From the NCBI GenBank assembly GCA_022651005.1, contig JALCQD010000005.1, positions 55,940 to 119,939 of the forward strand: DNA of 64,000 nucleotides. Reading direction: 5' to 3'. Source of the DNA: Bifidobacteriaceae bacterium (lineage in GTDB: Bacteria; Actinomycetota; Actinomycetes; Actinomycetales; Bifidobacteriaceae). Position 1 is the first letter of the stretch. Each line of letters opens with the position of its first letter. Below the pieces are notes generated by a model. It searched no databases and was not told the DNA's origin. It saw only the letters and a list, made by a program, of their open reading frames with translations. The translations under genes were made by a program, and so were the position numbers. Shown here one piece after another: positions 1-9,051 of the stretch.

Positions 1-1
1 C

Positions 2-1546
2 TCCACAACCGTCTACACCACGGCCTTGGATTCTGCAATGTCACTCGCCGACAGCTCGGCGGCCCTTATCGGCGGCACCACAAACGGCACCGCTGACGCG
101 AAGAAGACCATCAGCTCCGCCCTCACCTCCGCCGACTCCATCAAAAAAACGCTCGATGCCGCATCCGGGAGTCTTTCCACCGCCATGGACCAGAGCAAAA
201 CCAGCTATGCGGACGTCGCCAAAAAGACCACCTCGCTCTTCGACTCGGCGGGCACTCTGAGCGCCGACAGCTCAAAGACGCTCACCGCCATGGCCAAGAA
301 GGTCTCCGAACATATTGCGTCGTACAAAACCTTGCTCGCAAAGGTCCAAGCAGTTCAGGATTTGCTGCCAACCGATGGCATTCTCTCGCTGCAGGGCCTC
401 ATCTCAAGCCTCAACGACACCATCGAGACCCAGGGCAGACTTCACGATGCCCTGATCGACGCAGCCGCAAAAATCACGGCTGCCGCAAAGACGACAGCCT
501 CGGATCGCACAAAGATCGAGAAGCTGACGCAGGACGCTGTGGAAAGCGTCGCCTCACTGAAAACGAGCTACGATTCCACACTCCAACCGGAACTCGCAAA
601 ACTCTCCACGAAGATCTCCACCACCACTGCCGATGCCTCCACGGTGATGAATAACCTCGGCTCCTCCGTCAACGATCTCAGCAATTCGAACGGCTCGGTG
701 GATCAAAAACTCACCACCGCAAAGGATGCCGTGTCGGATCTCTCCACAACGCTCAAGGACGCCGCATCCAAGCTCGATACGCTGCACAAGAACCTGCAGG
801 ACGCGCTCACAAGCGGAGACATCAGCGAGTTGAAGAAAGTCATCGGGTCCAACCCCGACGGCCTCGCCGCAGCCGTTGCCGCACCGGTCGGCGTGACGCG
901 CATTCCCGTCTTTCCCGTTGAGAACTTCGGCTCCTCCATGGCGCCGCTGTACATGATCATCGCGCTATGGGTCGGTGCGCTGCTGATGTGCGTCTCCATA
1001 CGCACAGAGGTGTCGCGCTCCACGCTGATGCGTCTCAAGGGCATCAAGCTGCGGCAAATCTATCTTGGGCGTTTCGGCATCTTCGCCGTGATTTCCTTGC
1101 TGCAGAGCACCTTCGAATGCCTCGGCTGCATTCTGTTTCTCAAGGTACAGGCCGTTCACCCGTTCCTGTTCATTCTCACGGGGTGGGCAGCGGGGCTCGT
1201 GTTCACCTTCATGATCTATACGCTCGTGGTGTCTTTCGGAAACGCCGGAAAGGCGGTGGGGGTGCTCTTCCTCGTCGTGCAGATCTCCGGCGCAGGCGGG
1301 GCCTATCCGCTGCAAGTGCTTCCGAAGTTCTTCCAAAATATCAGTCCGTTCCTGCCAGCCACCCACGCCATCAATGCAGTGCGGTCGGCCATTGCTGGCA
1401 TTTATCAGAACGACTACTGGATATCACTGGGCTATCTGGCGCTCTTCCTCGTGCCGACTCTGCTGCTCGGTTTGGTGCTGCGCAAGCCGGTCATTAGCTT
1501 TAACCGAAAATTCGTGGCGGCCACCGAGAAAACGAGGCTTCTATGA
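2..1546 (+). CDS. YhgE/Pip family membrane protein (5' end outside window)
   Basis: The reading frame is open to the first base of the window, so the N-terminus is missing. The first ~290 visible residues are Ser/Thr/Ala-rich, helical and coiled-coil-like, with no membrane segment. From about residue 300 there are five or six hydrophobic segments, as in the ABC-2-like C-terminal domain of YhgE/Pip proteins. This family includes phage-infection proteins and ESX/type VII-associated membrane proteins; its biochemical role is not settled. The stop overlaps the start of the TetR gene (ATGA), so the two are translationally coupled. The TetR protein probably controls this gene and anything upstream of it. 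Family assignment rests on architecture and the C-terminal pattern. Confidence 0.8.
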   Translation, partial: STTVYTTALDSAMSLADSSAALIGGTTNGTADAKKTISSALTSADSIKKTLDAASGSLSTAMDQSKTSYADVAKKTTSLFDSAGTLSADSSKTLTAMAKKVSEHIASYKTLLAKVQAVQDLLPTDGILSLQGLISSLNDTIETQGRLHDALIDAAAKITAAAKTTASDRTKIEKLTQDAVESVASLKTSYDSTLQPELAKLSTKISTTTADASTVMNNLGSSVNDLSNSNGSVDQKLTTAKDAVSDLSTTLKDAASKLDTLHKNLQDALTSGDISELKKVIGSNPDGLAAAVAAPVGVTRIPVFPVENFGSSMAPLYMIIALWVGALLMCVSIRTEVSRSTLMRLKGIKLRQIYLGRFGIFAVISLLQSTFECLGCILFLKVQAVHPFLFILTGWAAGLVFTFMIYTLVVSFGNAGKAVGVLFLVVQISGAGGAYPLQVLPKFFQNISPFLPATHAINAVRSAIAGIYQNDYWISLGYLALFLVPTLLLGLVLRKPVISFNRKFVAATEKTRLL

Positions 1547-2208
1547 GCGCAGAAGATAGCCTCCCCGTTCCTTCCGACAGCACGCTTGAGCGCGAGTCAT
1601 TGAACTATGCCGTCACTCGGCGCGGAGAGCACATCCGAGAAGAGACGAACCGCAAGATCGCCCGTGCCACTTTGCAAATCGCACTGTCGGAAGGCACCAA
1701 GGCCGTGACCATCGAGGAGGTGTCGCGCAGATCCGGGGTCGCGAAGACCACCATTTACCGGCGCTTCAGCAACAGCGAGGAACTCCTCACGCATATCTCG
1801 CTGCTCGACGCTCTACCGCCGCTTGAGGTCGACCATCTCGCTCCCACCAGGCAAAATCTGGAGCTTCTCATCCGAACTGCCGTCGATTTCTTCGACACCA
1901 CGGTTGGCGTGAAATCGGTCGGCATGATTCTGAGCTCCGATTCGGCGTTCTTCAAACAGGTCTTTGACCACCTGGTGGTGCCCGTGCGGAACGAGGTCGC
2001 CGAATTCTTCGAGAATGGCATCAGGCAAAAGGCCTTCACTCCGGACACTGACACGGACTTCATCCTCGAACAGATCATCGGCTCTGTTGTAGCCCACGTG
2101 GCCGTTCACGGCACCGTGGCACAGACCTGGATTCAGAAGATGGCAACATTCCTATGGCAGGGAATCGCCGTTCCTAGGCTTCTTGAGTCCCCTGTGGCCT
2201 CCGCGTGA
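1543..2208 (+). CDS. TetR/AcrR family transcriptional regulator
   Basis: A 221-residue protein with an N-terminal TetR-type helix-turn-helix at about residues 28-75. The recognition region includes SGVAKTTIYRRFSNSEEL, typical of the family. The C-terminal helical ligand domain is divergent, as usual. The start overlaps the stop of the YhgE/Pip gene by four bases, so it is co-transcribed and probably autoregulates that operon. Its 3' end overlaps the convergent TSUP gene by 35 bp. The ligand cannot be inferred. Confidence 0.9.
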   Translation: MSAEDSLPVPSDSTLERESLNYAVTRRGEHIREETNRKIARATLQIALSEGTKAVTIEEVSRRSGVAKTTIYRRFSNSEELLTHISLLDALPPLEVDHLAPTRQNLELLIRTAVDFFDTTVGVKSVGMILSSDSAFFKQVFDHLVVPVRNEVAEFFENGIRQKAFTPDTDTDFILEQIIGSVVAHVAVHGTVAQTWIQKMATFLWQGIAVPRLLESPVASA

Positions 2209-3034
2209 TCTTCGCGGCGGCATATGCGCTCCTCATCACGATGATGACAATGTAACTGCCAAAGAGAATGCTGCCGACCTTCGGGCTCACACTCTCCGCA
2301 ACGAGAGTGCCAACCGGCGCGAGAAGCGCAGCGGTGACGCCAATAATCAACCCCGAACGCAAATGCACTAAGCCTCGGCGGAAATTCGCGATGGTTCCGG
2401 AGAGCGATCCCGGGAACATGGCGAGGAGCGACGTGCCCCGCGCCACGAGATCACTGGCGCCGAAGAGGATCGACAACGCAGGGACGGCGATGGCGCCGCC
2501 GCCGATACCCAGCAAACCCGCCAGAACGCCCATGATGAAGCCGAAAACCACAATCAGCAGTGCAGTTGTCACCGTGTAATGGATGGACGCGCCACGCTGC
2601 GGGACGGCCGTGAACTCCTCCACGGCCACCACAATCATGAACACAACGAAAAACCACCGGAGGAACACCTCGGAAAGCTTGTCCAAAAGCCAGCTGCCCA
2701 GTTGGCTGCCAGCGATAACCCCCACGATCAAAAGCGCCGCCGCAATCCAGTCCACATCGCCGTTCACCGCGTAAGAGATCACACCAGAGATAGATGTGGG
2801 AATGATGGCGGCGAGCGAAGTCGCGGCGGCCACACGCTGCGAGAGGCCCATGAGAACGAGCGCCGGGACGATGATCGAGCCGCCACCCACGCCAAAAACA
2901 CCGGAGAGGATGCCCACAACGGCACCGAGAAGTATCAGCAATGTCAGCGTTTTCGGAGTCAACGGCTCTTGGCCGCCCGCTTCAGCCGCCACGTCGTTCT
3001 CGACCTTTTCCTGCGTGCCTGTGTGCGAACCCAT
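2174..3034 (-). CDS. TauE/SafE (TSUP) family membrane permease
   Basis: A 286-residue protein with about eight hydrophobic segments in two homologous halves. Each half starts with a glycine-rich stretch (GILSGVFGVGGGSI near residue 40 and GVLAGLLGIGGGAI in the second half), the signature of the sulfite exporter TauE/SafE family. Members move sulfite, sulfonates or other organic anions across the cytoplasmic membrane; the substrate here is unknown. The start is supported by GGGAG four bases upstream of ATG. It is monocistronic, convergent and slightly overlapping with the TetR gene. Confidence 0.88.
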   Translation of the reverse strand: MGSHTGTQEKVENDVAAEAGGQEPLTPKTLTLLILLGAVVGILSGVFGVGGGSIIVPALVLMGLSQRVAAATSLAAIIPTSISGVISYAVNGDVDWIAAALLIVGVIAGSQLGSWLLDKLSEVFLRWFFVVFMIVVAVEEFTAVPQRGASIHYTVTTALLIVVFGFIMGVLAGLLGIGGGAIAVPALSILFGASDLVARGTSLLAMFPGSLSGTIANFRRGLVHLRSGLIIGVTAALLAPVGTLVAESVSPKVGSILFGSYIVIIVMRSAYAAAKITRRPQGTQEA

Positions 3035-3161
3035 ATCACTCCCGAGGTCATAGTAATGGTGTCCATTCTATGAGACTAAACGACATCCCATCTGAGACAC
3101 CCCTAGTATCGCTATGTATATTGCTGACCGGAAATCAAGCAAAAAATCAAAAGGTGGCTTT

Positions 3162-4148
3162 ATGAAGTATGCAGTAATCGGTGCGGGAGCAATGGGCCTG
3201 CGGTATGGAATCCTGCTCCAAGAGCACACGGACGCCCACGTCGATTTCGTCGACACCTGGGAACCCGGACTGCAGAAGGTGGCCGAGCAGGGCGGCGTGT
3301 ACGTTTCGCGCGACCACGAAAATCGCCGGCTGATTCCCATCAACCTGTATCGCCCCGAGGAATACAAGGGCGACCCAGACGTGTGGATCATCTTCCTCAA
3401 GCAGATGCAGCTCGAAGGCGTGCTCGAGAGGTGCGCCAAGGCCGGGCTCTTCAAGGATCACCAGGTGGTGTGGTCCGCCATGAACGGCTACGGGCACTTC
3501 GAGAAGATTGCGAAGTACTTCTCGGAGGATCGCATCTACGGCGGCACCGCAATGGTGGCAACCGTGCTCAACGGCCCCGGTGACGTGGACTTCATCGGCA
3601 AGTCCGGCGCGGGTCAGACGCACATCTGCGCCTACAACGAAACGGCGAGCGACGTGGAGAAGGCGATCATCGCCGACCTCGAGGCCGCCAACGCCCACCC
3701 CGTGCTCTCCGACAACTTCATGGGCATGTGCATGGCGAAGGTCATCTTCAACTCCGTGGTCAACACCCTGTGCACCATGTACGAGATCCAGATGGGCCAA
3801 TACGTGTCGTACCCCGGTTGGGAAGACATGGCACGCCAGCTCATCAATGAGGCCTACGACGCGTGCGACCGCGAGGGAATCCGCCTCATCGAGACGCGGC
3901 AGGAAGAACTGGCGTCGGTCGACTATGTGTCCCGCGTCGCCAACCCGCTGCACTATCCCTCCATGTATCAGGACATGAGCAAGGGGCGCCCCACCGAGGT
4001 CGATTACATCAACGGCTACATCGCCAAGCTCGGACGCAAGAACGATTACATCTGCCGCACGCACGAGTTCCTTGTGCACGGCGTGCATCTTGCCGAGCTC
4101 GCGCACAAGATTCACGAGAAGGAAGCCGCAGAGAAGGCAGCGGCGTAA
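3162..4148 (+). CDS. Ketopantoate reductase family protein (PanE/ApbA-like)
   Basis: A 328-residue NAD(P)H-dependent reductase. The N-terminus has the Rossmann motif GAGAMG (residues 7-12). The C-terminal helical domain carries the family lysine in AKVIFN (K193, N197). The family reduces 2-dehydropantoate to pantoate in coenzyme A synthesis. Many bifidobacteria lack the full pathway and paralogues act on other 2-keto acids, so the substrate is uncertain. The start was placed at 3162 because AAGGTGG lies just upstream; a longer in-frame ATG at 3114 lacks a ribosome binding site. A clear terminator follows at 4177-4210. Confidence 0.83.
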   Translation: MKYAVIGAGAMGLRYGILLQEHTDAHVDFVDTWEPGLQKVAEQGGVYVSRDHENRRLIPINLYRPEEYKGDPDVWIIFLKQMQLEGVLERCAKAGLFKDHQVVWSAMNGYGHFEKIAKYFSEDRIYGGTAMVATVLNGPGDVDFIGKSGAGQTHICAYNETASDVEKAIIADLEAANAHPVLSDNFMGMCMAKVIFNSVVNTLCTMYEIQMGQYVSYPGWEDMARQLINEAYDACDREGIRLIETRQEELASVDYVSRVANPLHYPSMYQDMSKGRPTEVDYINGYIAKLGRKNDYICRTHEFLVHGVHLAELAHKIHEKEAAEKAAA

Positions 4149-4176
4149 CACCTAGACGCTCACAACAACAAATCTT

Positions 4177-4210
4177 GGCCGGCATGCCCAAAAGGAAGCC
4201 GGCCTCTTTT
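4177..4210 (+). terminator. Rho-independent terminator after ketopantoate reductase-like gene
   Basis: A perfect 7-bp GGCCGGC/GCCGGCC stem with a 14-base loop, followed by TCTTTT. Confidence 0.75.
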
Positions 4211-4265
4211 GTGTCTGAATGCTGCTATGCCTGTCATTTGCTGTGCGCGTCATCTGCCGTGCCTG

Positions 4266-4703
4266 TCATCTGCCGCGGCGTCGAGCGAAGAAATCCGCGA
4301 GCACACTCGCACATTCCTCCTCGCGCACCCCACCGATGACCTCGGGAACAAATCCCACGTGAGGGTCGCGCGGAATATCCCATACGGATCCGCAGGCACC
4401 CATCTTCTCGTCCCACGCACCGAACACGATGCGTCCAACGTGACTCATCACCGCGGCGCCGGCGCACATCGGGCAAGGTTCAAGCGTGACCACGAGCGTG
4501 CATGTGTCGAGGTTCCAGGTGCCAAGATTCGCCGCCGCAGCACGCATCGCATCGACCTCCGCATGCCGAAATGGGTCTTTTGCGGCATCCCTGCGATTAA
4601 AGCCCTCGCCTATCACTGCCCCGTTCTCATCGAGCACCACGGCGCCAACGGGGACATCGCCCGACATTGCAGCCTTTCGGGCTAATGCGAGCGCAAGCGA
4701 CAT
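4266..4703 (-). CDS. tadA: tRNA-specific adenosine deaminase TadA
   Basis: A 145-residue zinc deaminase converting the wobble adenosine of tRNA-Arg(ACG) to inosine. Zinc ligands and the catalytic Glu are visible as H47-A-E49 and P-C77-P-M-C80. The start at 4703 is chosen because GAGGAGG sits about six bases upstream. In-frame ATGs at 4763 and 4871 lack such a site, and the extension from 4763 is encoded partly by a repeated intergenic motif (see 4745-4758). Length matches bacterial TadA. It is convergent with the ketopantoate reductase gene. Confidence 0.92.
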   Translation of the reverse strand: MSLALALARKAAMSGDVPVGAVVLDENGAVIGEGFNRRDAAKDPFRHAEVDAMRAAAANLGTWNLDTCTLVVTLEPCPMCAGAAVMSHVGRIVFGAWDEKMGACGSVWDIPRDPHVGFVPEVIGGVREEECASVLADFFARRRGR

Positions 4704-4744
4704 GGGAGCCTCCTCACCGCTGCCATCGGCCCTATATTTTCCCG

Positions 4745-4758
4745 TTGCAGCAAAAGTC
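4745..4758 (+). repeat. Half-site of an intergenic inverted-repeat family
   Basis: TTGCAGCAAAAGTC is identical to the right arm of the paired element at 10043-10154. No left arm is visible nearby. It lies just upstream of the tadA start. Confidence 0.5.
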
Positions 4759-4914
4759 GTCATATGAGTATTTTTGCACGCATATAACCGTGTTCCACGG
4801 AGAGTCCGCTCAATGAAGTTCGACATTGCTCTCCCCACACGTCGATCCCAGCTCTCGAACCTCACCGCCACACGCCACGCATCGCGCCGCTCATTTCTCT
4901 CAACACACCGTTTT

Positions 4915-4934
4915 GTTTACTCACCGAACTAAAC
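4915..4934 (+). promoter_or_regulatory. Candidate operator upstream of GH120 xylosidase
   Basis: An inverted repeat of GTTTACT and ACTAAAC separated by six bases, matching at six of seven positions, about 30 bp before the GH120 start codon. Position and symmetry suit a sugar-responsive repressor site. No regulator is adjacent. Confidence 0.4.
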
Positions 4935-4963
4935 TGAAAGCACTCATTGCAAAGGAGCAATAG

Positions 4964-7159
4964 ATGGAAACTGCGAACACATCTCACACTTACGCTTCGG
5001 ACGGCCGCTTTGGCGCACTCTCCTCAGAGAGCAACGTCTCCGTCGAGGCTGCACATTCTCTCGAACCGCGCACACTCCACGTTGCAATCACGGGCGACGA
5101 CAGCAACGATGGCTCTGCATCCTCGCCCTTCCGCACCATTTCTCGGGCTGCGAAACTTGCCAACGTCGGAGACACCGTCATCGTGCATGAGGGCACCTAT
5201 CGAGAAAACGTGAGCCCCGCACGTGGGGGCGCAAACCCCACGGAGCGCATCACATACGAGGCGGCGCCCGGAGAACACGCCGTCATCAAGGGTTCGGAAG
5301 AGATCACGGGCTGGGAGCGAGTACACCCAGACAGCTACGCAAGCCTCGGAATCGCAGATGCTGCGGCCGTTGACGGAACGCTCTGGCATATCGCCATTCC
5401 GAATACCCTCTTCGGCACCTTCAATCCTTACGCGCAACCCCTTCGTGGTGACTGGCTCGAACGTCCCAGCGACTGGACGCTCAGCCTCGGCTGCGTCTAT
5501 CTGAATGGCAAGGCGCTGTTCGAGGCACCAACCGTTGCCGAAGTCGCCGCCGCCACGGAACGCACAGTGGGCTTCGGCCCAGGCTGGGAGGCGGAGGGAG
5601 CTCAGACTTGTCCCGTCGAACCTATTCCGAATTCAGAGGACACGACGTGGCAGTGGACGTCACGCGTTACCAACGACGAGACCGAGATCTGGGCCAACTT
5701 CCACAACGTGGATCCCAATGCTGCGGACTCCCTCACCGAGATCAACGTCCGCAAGACCTGCTTCTACCCCGACACCACCGGCATCAACTACATCACGGTG
5801 AGCGGCTTCGAAATGGCGCAGGCGGCCTGCCCCTGGGCACCGCCGACGGGAGACCAGCCCGGACTTCTCGGCACTCATTGGAGCAAGGGCTGGATCATCG
5901 AGAACAACGACATCCACGACGCACGCTGCTCCGGCATCTCCATCGGCAAGGAGGCCAGCACAGGCGATAACGAGACCACCACGAATCATCGCCTCCCTGG
6001 CTACCAGAACCAGATGAAGGTGGTGTTCCGCGCGCGGCATGCGGCGGGATGGTCCAAGGAGAGCATCGGCTCGCACGTCATCCGTCGCAACAAGATCCAC
6101 GATTGCGGGCAGAACGGCATCGTGGGACATCTCGGCGGCGTCTTCAGCACCATCCTGAACAACGACATCTGGAACATCGGCACGCGTCACGAGTTCTTCG
6201 GCCACGAAATCGCAGGGATCAAGCTGCACGCGGCTATTGACGTGCGGATTGCACACAACCACATTCACCGTTGCACTCTGGGCACGTGGCTGGATTGGGA
6301 AGCGCAGGGCACGCGCGTCACCAGCAACATTTACGACCACAACAACCGCGACCTCATGATCGAGGTAACGTCGGGGCCCGCGCTCATGGACAACAACGTT
6401 TTCGCCAGCGCCTACAACATCGACAACGTGGCGCAGGGCACCGCGTTCGTCCACAACCTGTTCGCGGGCACGACACGGCGCATCCCCACCCTGGATCGTT
6501 CCACGCCGTATCACTTCCCCCATTCAACGGAAGTGGCGGGCGTCGCGCTCGTATACAGCGGAGATGATCGGGTGCAGCAGAACATCTTCGTTGGCGGACC
6601 CGAGCCGCTGGAAGGCGTGACCTTGCGCGGCACCAAGAGCTATTCGGGAGCACCCGCCTCCGAAGCCGAGTACATCGAGCGCGTCCGCGGCGGCGGCATC
6701 GGCGATACGAACCTTTACGAGGACGTGCCGCAACCCGTGTACGTGAGTGGTAACGCCTATCTCGACGGGGCACCCGCCTGCGAGGGAGAGATCGGCGCAC
6801 TGGTAAGCGACGGTGCGGGCACAGGCAGGGGCTCCGGCACACCGGGAACAGGTACGGGCAGCGCAGATTCCGGCGCCGCCTCCGCGAACGTGTCCGTCTC
6901 CAAGGATTCAGACGGTCATGTATGGCTCGACATCACCATTCCGGAGGGCATTCTCGACGCATCGTCCACGCTGCCGACGCATCCCATCACCACTGCAAGC
7001 CTGGGAGCTCCACGCATCGTGGGACAGGCGTACGAGAATCCGGATGGGACTCCGCTCGCCGTCAATTGCGATCTCCTCGGAACTACTCGCGGAAGCCATC
7101 CCGTTCCTGGACCTTTCGAAACTTTACAGCCCGGGAAAAATCACATTCAGGTGCGGTAA
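4964..7159 (+). CDS. GH120 beta-xylosidase (right-handed beta-helix)
   Basis: A 731-residue protein without a signal peptide, so probably cytoplasmic, releasing xylose from short xylo-oligosaccharides. The N-terminal part (about 35-100) looks like the first coils of a parallel beta-helix, followed by an inserted domain and further helix coils (HVIRRNKIHD, DVRIAHNHIHR). It follows closely, as I recall it, the Thermoanaerobacterium GH120 enzyme XylC, including the LDWEAQGTR segment. The Asp of that segment is D444, and E467 lies 23 residues later, the spacing of the XylC nucleophile and acid/base. A Gly/Thr/Ala-rich linker near residues 620-640 is an insertion. AAAGGAG precedes the ATG. It stands alone, with no xylose genes beside it. 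Confidence 0.85.
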   Translation: METANTSHTYASDGRFGALSSESNVSVEAAHSLEPRTLHVAITGDDSNDGSASSPFRTISRAAKLANVGDTVIVHEGTYRENVSPARGGANPTERITYEAAPGEHAVIKGSEEITGWERVHPDSYASLGIADAAAVDGTLWHIAIPNTLFGTFNPYAQPLRGDWLERPSDWTLSLGCVYLNGKALFEAPTVAEVAAATERTVGFGPGWEAEGAQTCPVEPIPNSEDTTWQWTSRVTNDETEIWANFHNVDPNAADSLTEINVRKTCFYPDTTGINYITVSGFEMAQAACPWAPPTGDQPGLLGTHWSKGWIIENNDIHDARCSGISIGKEASTGDNETTTNHRLPGYQNQMKVVFRARHAAGWSKESIGSHVIRRNKIHDCGQNGIVGHLGGVFSTILNNDIWNIGTRHEFFGHEIAGIKLHAAIDVRIAHNHIHRCTLGTWLDWEAQGTRVTSNIYDHNNRDLMIEVTSGPALMDNNVFASAYNIDNVAQGTAFVHNLFAGTTRRIPTLDRSTPYHFPHSTEVAGVALVYSGDDRVQQNIFVGGPEPLEGVTLRGTKSYSGAPASEAEYIERVRGGGIGDTNLYEDVPQPVYVSGNAYLDGAPACEGEIGALVSDGAGTGRGSGTPGTGTGSADSGAASANVSVSKDSDGHVWLDITIPEGILDASSTLPTHPITTASLGAPRIVGQAYENPDGTPLAVNCDLLGTTRGSHPVPGPFETLQPGKNHIQVR

Positions 7160-7185
7160 ATATTCCATCTACATTTTGTAATATG

Positions 7186-7235
7186 TAACGCCATATTCCC
7201 GGTCACCATGTCCGGAGTATGGCGTTATTATTGTA
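7186..7235 (+). terminator. Putative terminator after GH120 gene
   Basis: A 10-bp perfect stem TAACGCCATA/TATGGCGTTA followed by a T-rich tract. Confidence 0.6.
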
Positions 7236-7249
7236 TTAACGATCTAATA

Positions 7250-7420
7250 GCTAGAACATTTTTGGTGTTCTCTTTTGTGCATTAGGTACGTTCTTTTCCA
7301 TAGCGAACGTTCTCATTATGAAGACTTCGTAACGGCTAACGTTTGCATTTCGATTCTCGTTCGCGAAAATTTCGATTCCTGCTAGCGTGTCTCTTTGTTC
7401 GCAAAGCCGCGAACGTGTGA
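7250..7420 (+). promoter_or_regulatory. AT-rich promoter region with repeated GTTC/GAAC half-sites
   Basis: Upstream of the unknown gene at 7443 are several GAAC or GTTC half-sites, including the palindrome GAACGTTC (about 7304), TTCGCGAA (about 7361) and GTTCGC-N6-GCGAAC (about 7398). TTTCGATTC also occurs twice. This suggests a cluster of regulator sites. The regulator is unknown; an actinobacterial LexA box would need a different spacing. Confidence 0.35.
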
Positions 7421-7442
7421 AACGCACAGCGAAAGGACACAC

Positions 7443-7883
7443 ATGCTGACAAAAGAACGGACCGATACCAAAATCATCACCGTCGATGTAGCCATGTACT
7501 CGAAGAGCCCCGAGGAGAAGACCGCCCGAGCCAACGAGGTCGCGCGATCGTTCGGCGTACCTGACGAGGCCATTGCCGCCGTCGAGGATTTCAAAAAGCA
7601 GCTCACGGACCACGGTGCCTGGAATCTGCCGTTCATGGGCTACGTCAACGACGACGAGGGCTTCGGCTACTCCTACGTGGACGACGCCGCCATCACCCCA
7701 CTGGGATGGGACGCACACGCCGCCTTCAAGAACCTGCCGTATGACGTCAAAACAGCTTTCGCCATCCGCATGCTGTTCACACATCGCGACGTGGACCGCT
7801 ACGGCGCCGGCATGTTCCTGCACTACGATCGCGGATTCACCATCCGCATCCTCAAGAACGGGAAGCTCTGCTCCCGCCTGTAA
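7443..7883 (+). CDS. Hypothetical protein, 146 aa
   Basis: A soluble 146-residue acidic protein with no recognised domain, signal peptide or membrane segment. The centre is rich in aromatic residues (GYVNDDEGFGYSYVDD) and the C-terminus contains a basic RILKNGK stretch. The start at 7443 has AAAGGA six bases upstream; the longer frame from 7395 lacks one. It is single, preceded by an unusual AT-rich region with repeated half-sites and followed by a terminator-like hairpin. Codon use looks like its neighbours. I cannot assign a function. Confidence 0.65.
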   Translation: MLTKERTDTKIITVDVAMYSKSPEEKTARANEVARSFGVPDEAIAAVEDFKKQLTDHGAWNLPFMGYVNDDEGFGYSYVDDAAITPLGWDAHAAFKNLPYDVKTAFAIRMLFTHRDVDRYGAGMFLHYDRGFTIRILKNGKLCSRL

Positions 7884-7891
7884 ATAAATGT

Positions 7892-7930
7892 GCGCTCGCC
7901 CTGTCTCCCTCCTGACGGCGAGCGCTCTTC
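7892..7930 (+). terminator. Terminator-like hairpin
   Basis: A 9-bp perfect stem GCGCTCGCC/GGCGAGCGC with a 16-base loop, followed by TCTTC. It closes the unknown gene. Confidence 0.6.
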
Positions 7931-8029
7931 AACTTCGAGACGCGACGCCAAGCGGATCCATCGATTCATGGATCAGTGAATTCGGCGGAGGCCACGTCTC
8001 GACTGAGTGAATTAGGGGAAGGGGAAAAG

Positions 8030-8164
8030 AGCCCGATGAGCGAGATGAGTTCACCCACCGGAGACCCGATGCCGTCAGGGCGTTGCCTGATTACTGTGAT
8101 GGGATGATCTGGCACGTGACGCATCATGCGGCCACTCCGGAGGATCTCGCACATCGGGCTTTTT
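8030..8164 (+). ncRNA. Structured RNA candidate (leader or sRNA) upstream of upp
   Basis: A 135-nt stretch closed by a 17-bp stem with one mismatch (8030-8046 with 8144-8160) and ended by a T-run, so it could form a terminated RNA. Inside are nested or adjacent helices: CCGGAG/CTCCGG, TCAGG/CCTGA, TGCC/GGCA and GCAT/ATGC. Just upstream (7936-8001) a CGAGACG/CGTCTCG stem encloses a perfect GATCCAT/ATGGATC hairpin. The 386-bp gap between genes holds little else. I recognise no known riboswitch core. It could be a ligand-sensing leader of upp or an independent small RNA. Confidence 0.5.
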
Positions 8165-8269
8165 CATGCTGTGAATCTCCACTTGCAGCGATTCCGTTGA
8201 GTGTGGCGAGGCTGAAAAATCGACTCGCTCCATGCTCGTTCAGGCCACGACAGGCGTTACTCTTGAAGT

Positions 8270-8908
8270 ATGCAACTACATGTCGTTTCTCACCCGCTCG
8301 TCGAGCATAAGCTCACGGTTTTGCGGGATAAAAACACCCCTTCCAACACCTTCCGCGAACTCGTTAGCGAGCTCGTTATGCTCGAGGCCTACGAAGCAAC
8401 ACAGGACCTCATCGTCGAGGATCACCCCATCGAGACCCCGGTCGCTCCCATGGTTGGCAAGAAACTCGCCAAGCCGCGTCCGATGGTCGTGCCGATTTTG
8501 CGTGCCGGCCTCGGCATGCTTGATGGCATGACGCGTCTGCTGCCTACCGCTGAAGTCGGATTCCTCGGCATGAAGCGCGACGAGAACACGCTCGACATCA
8601 TCACGTACGCAAATCGCCTGCCCGAGGATCTCACGGGACGCCAGTGCTTCCTGCTGGATCCGATGCTCGCAACCGGCGGCACGCTCGTAGCCGCCATTCA
8701 CTACTTGGCGGAGCGCGGCGCGCGTGACATCACCGCAATCGACATCATCGCGGCGCCCGAAGGCCTCAAGAGGCTCGAGAAGGAAGTTCGTCCTGACATC
8801 GACTTCAAGGTCGTGGTGTGCGGCGTGGACGAGAAGCTCAATGACAAGTCGTACATCGTCCCCGGACTCGGAGATGCAGGCGACAGGCTCTACGGCGTCA
8901 TCGACTAA
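8270..8908 (+). CDS. upp: Uracil phosphoribosyltransferase
   Basis: A 212-residue cytoplasmic enzyme making UMP from uracil and PRPP (pyrimidine salvage). The PRPP-binding loop [11 protein letters not shown] is at about residues 129-139. RAGLGML (78-84) and the C-terminal [11 protein letters not shown] uracil-binding segment are also present. Length matches the family. It is monocistronic and lies about 100 bp after a terminated structured RNA, which raises the possibility of leader control. Confidence 0.96.
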   Translation: MQLHVVSHPLVEHKLTVLRDKNTPSNTFRELVSELVMLEAYEATQDLIVEDHPIETPVAPMVGKKLAKPRPMVVPILRAGLGMLDGMTRLLPTAEVGFLGMKRDENTLDIITYANRLPEDLTGRQCFLLDPMLATGGTLVAAIHYLAERGARDITAIDIIAAPEGLKRLEKEVRPDIDFKVVVCGVDEKLNDKSYIVPGLGDAGDRLYGVID

Positions 8909-8960
8909 TTTCGGCGGTGCCGGCTTAGTTCTTAGTCATAGGCCTGTAACTCAATCATGA

Positions 8961-9030
8961 GCGCGGTTTTCCGCACTCTTTAACGGCGGTTCTGCTTCCT
9001 GAAAGGGGCGGGCCGCCGTGTTGTGTTGTT
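8961..9030 (+). terminator. Tandem hairpins after upp
   Basis: GCGG-TTTT-CCGC followed by CTCTTT, then ACGGCGG/CCGCCGT (8983-9019) followed by a GTTGTGTTGTTT tract. They probably end upp transcription. Confidence 0.45.
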
Positions 9031-9051
9031 TCCATGGCTTCTGTTCCGGTC

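Noticed and set aside
3147..4151. 334-residue minus-strand frame over the ketopantoate reductase-like gene
   Set aside because: It is a His/Val/Leu-rich shadow of a well-supported gene.
8030..8164. SRP RNA, RNase P RNA or a known riboswitch
   Set aside because: The GGAAGCAGCC loop of SRP RNA, the RNase P core and the cores of TPP, FMN, cobalamin and T-box leaders are not visible.
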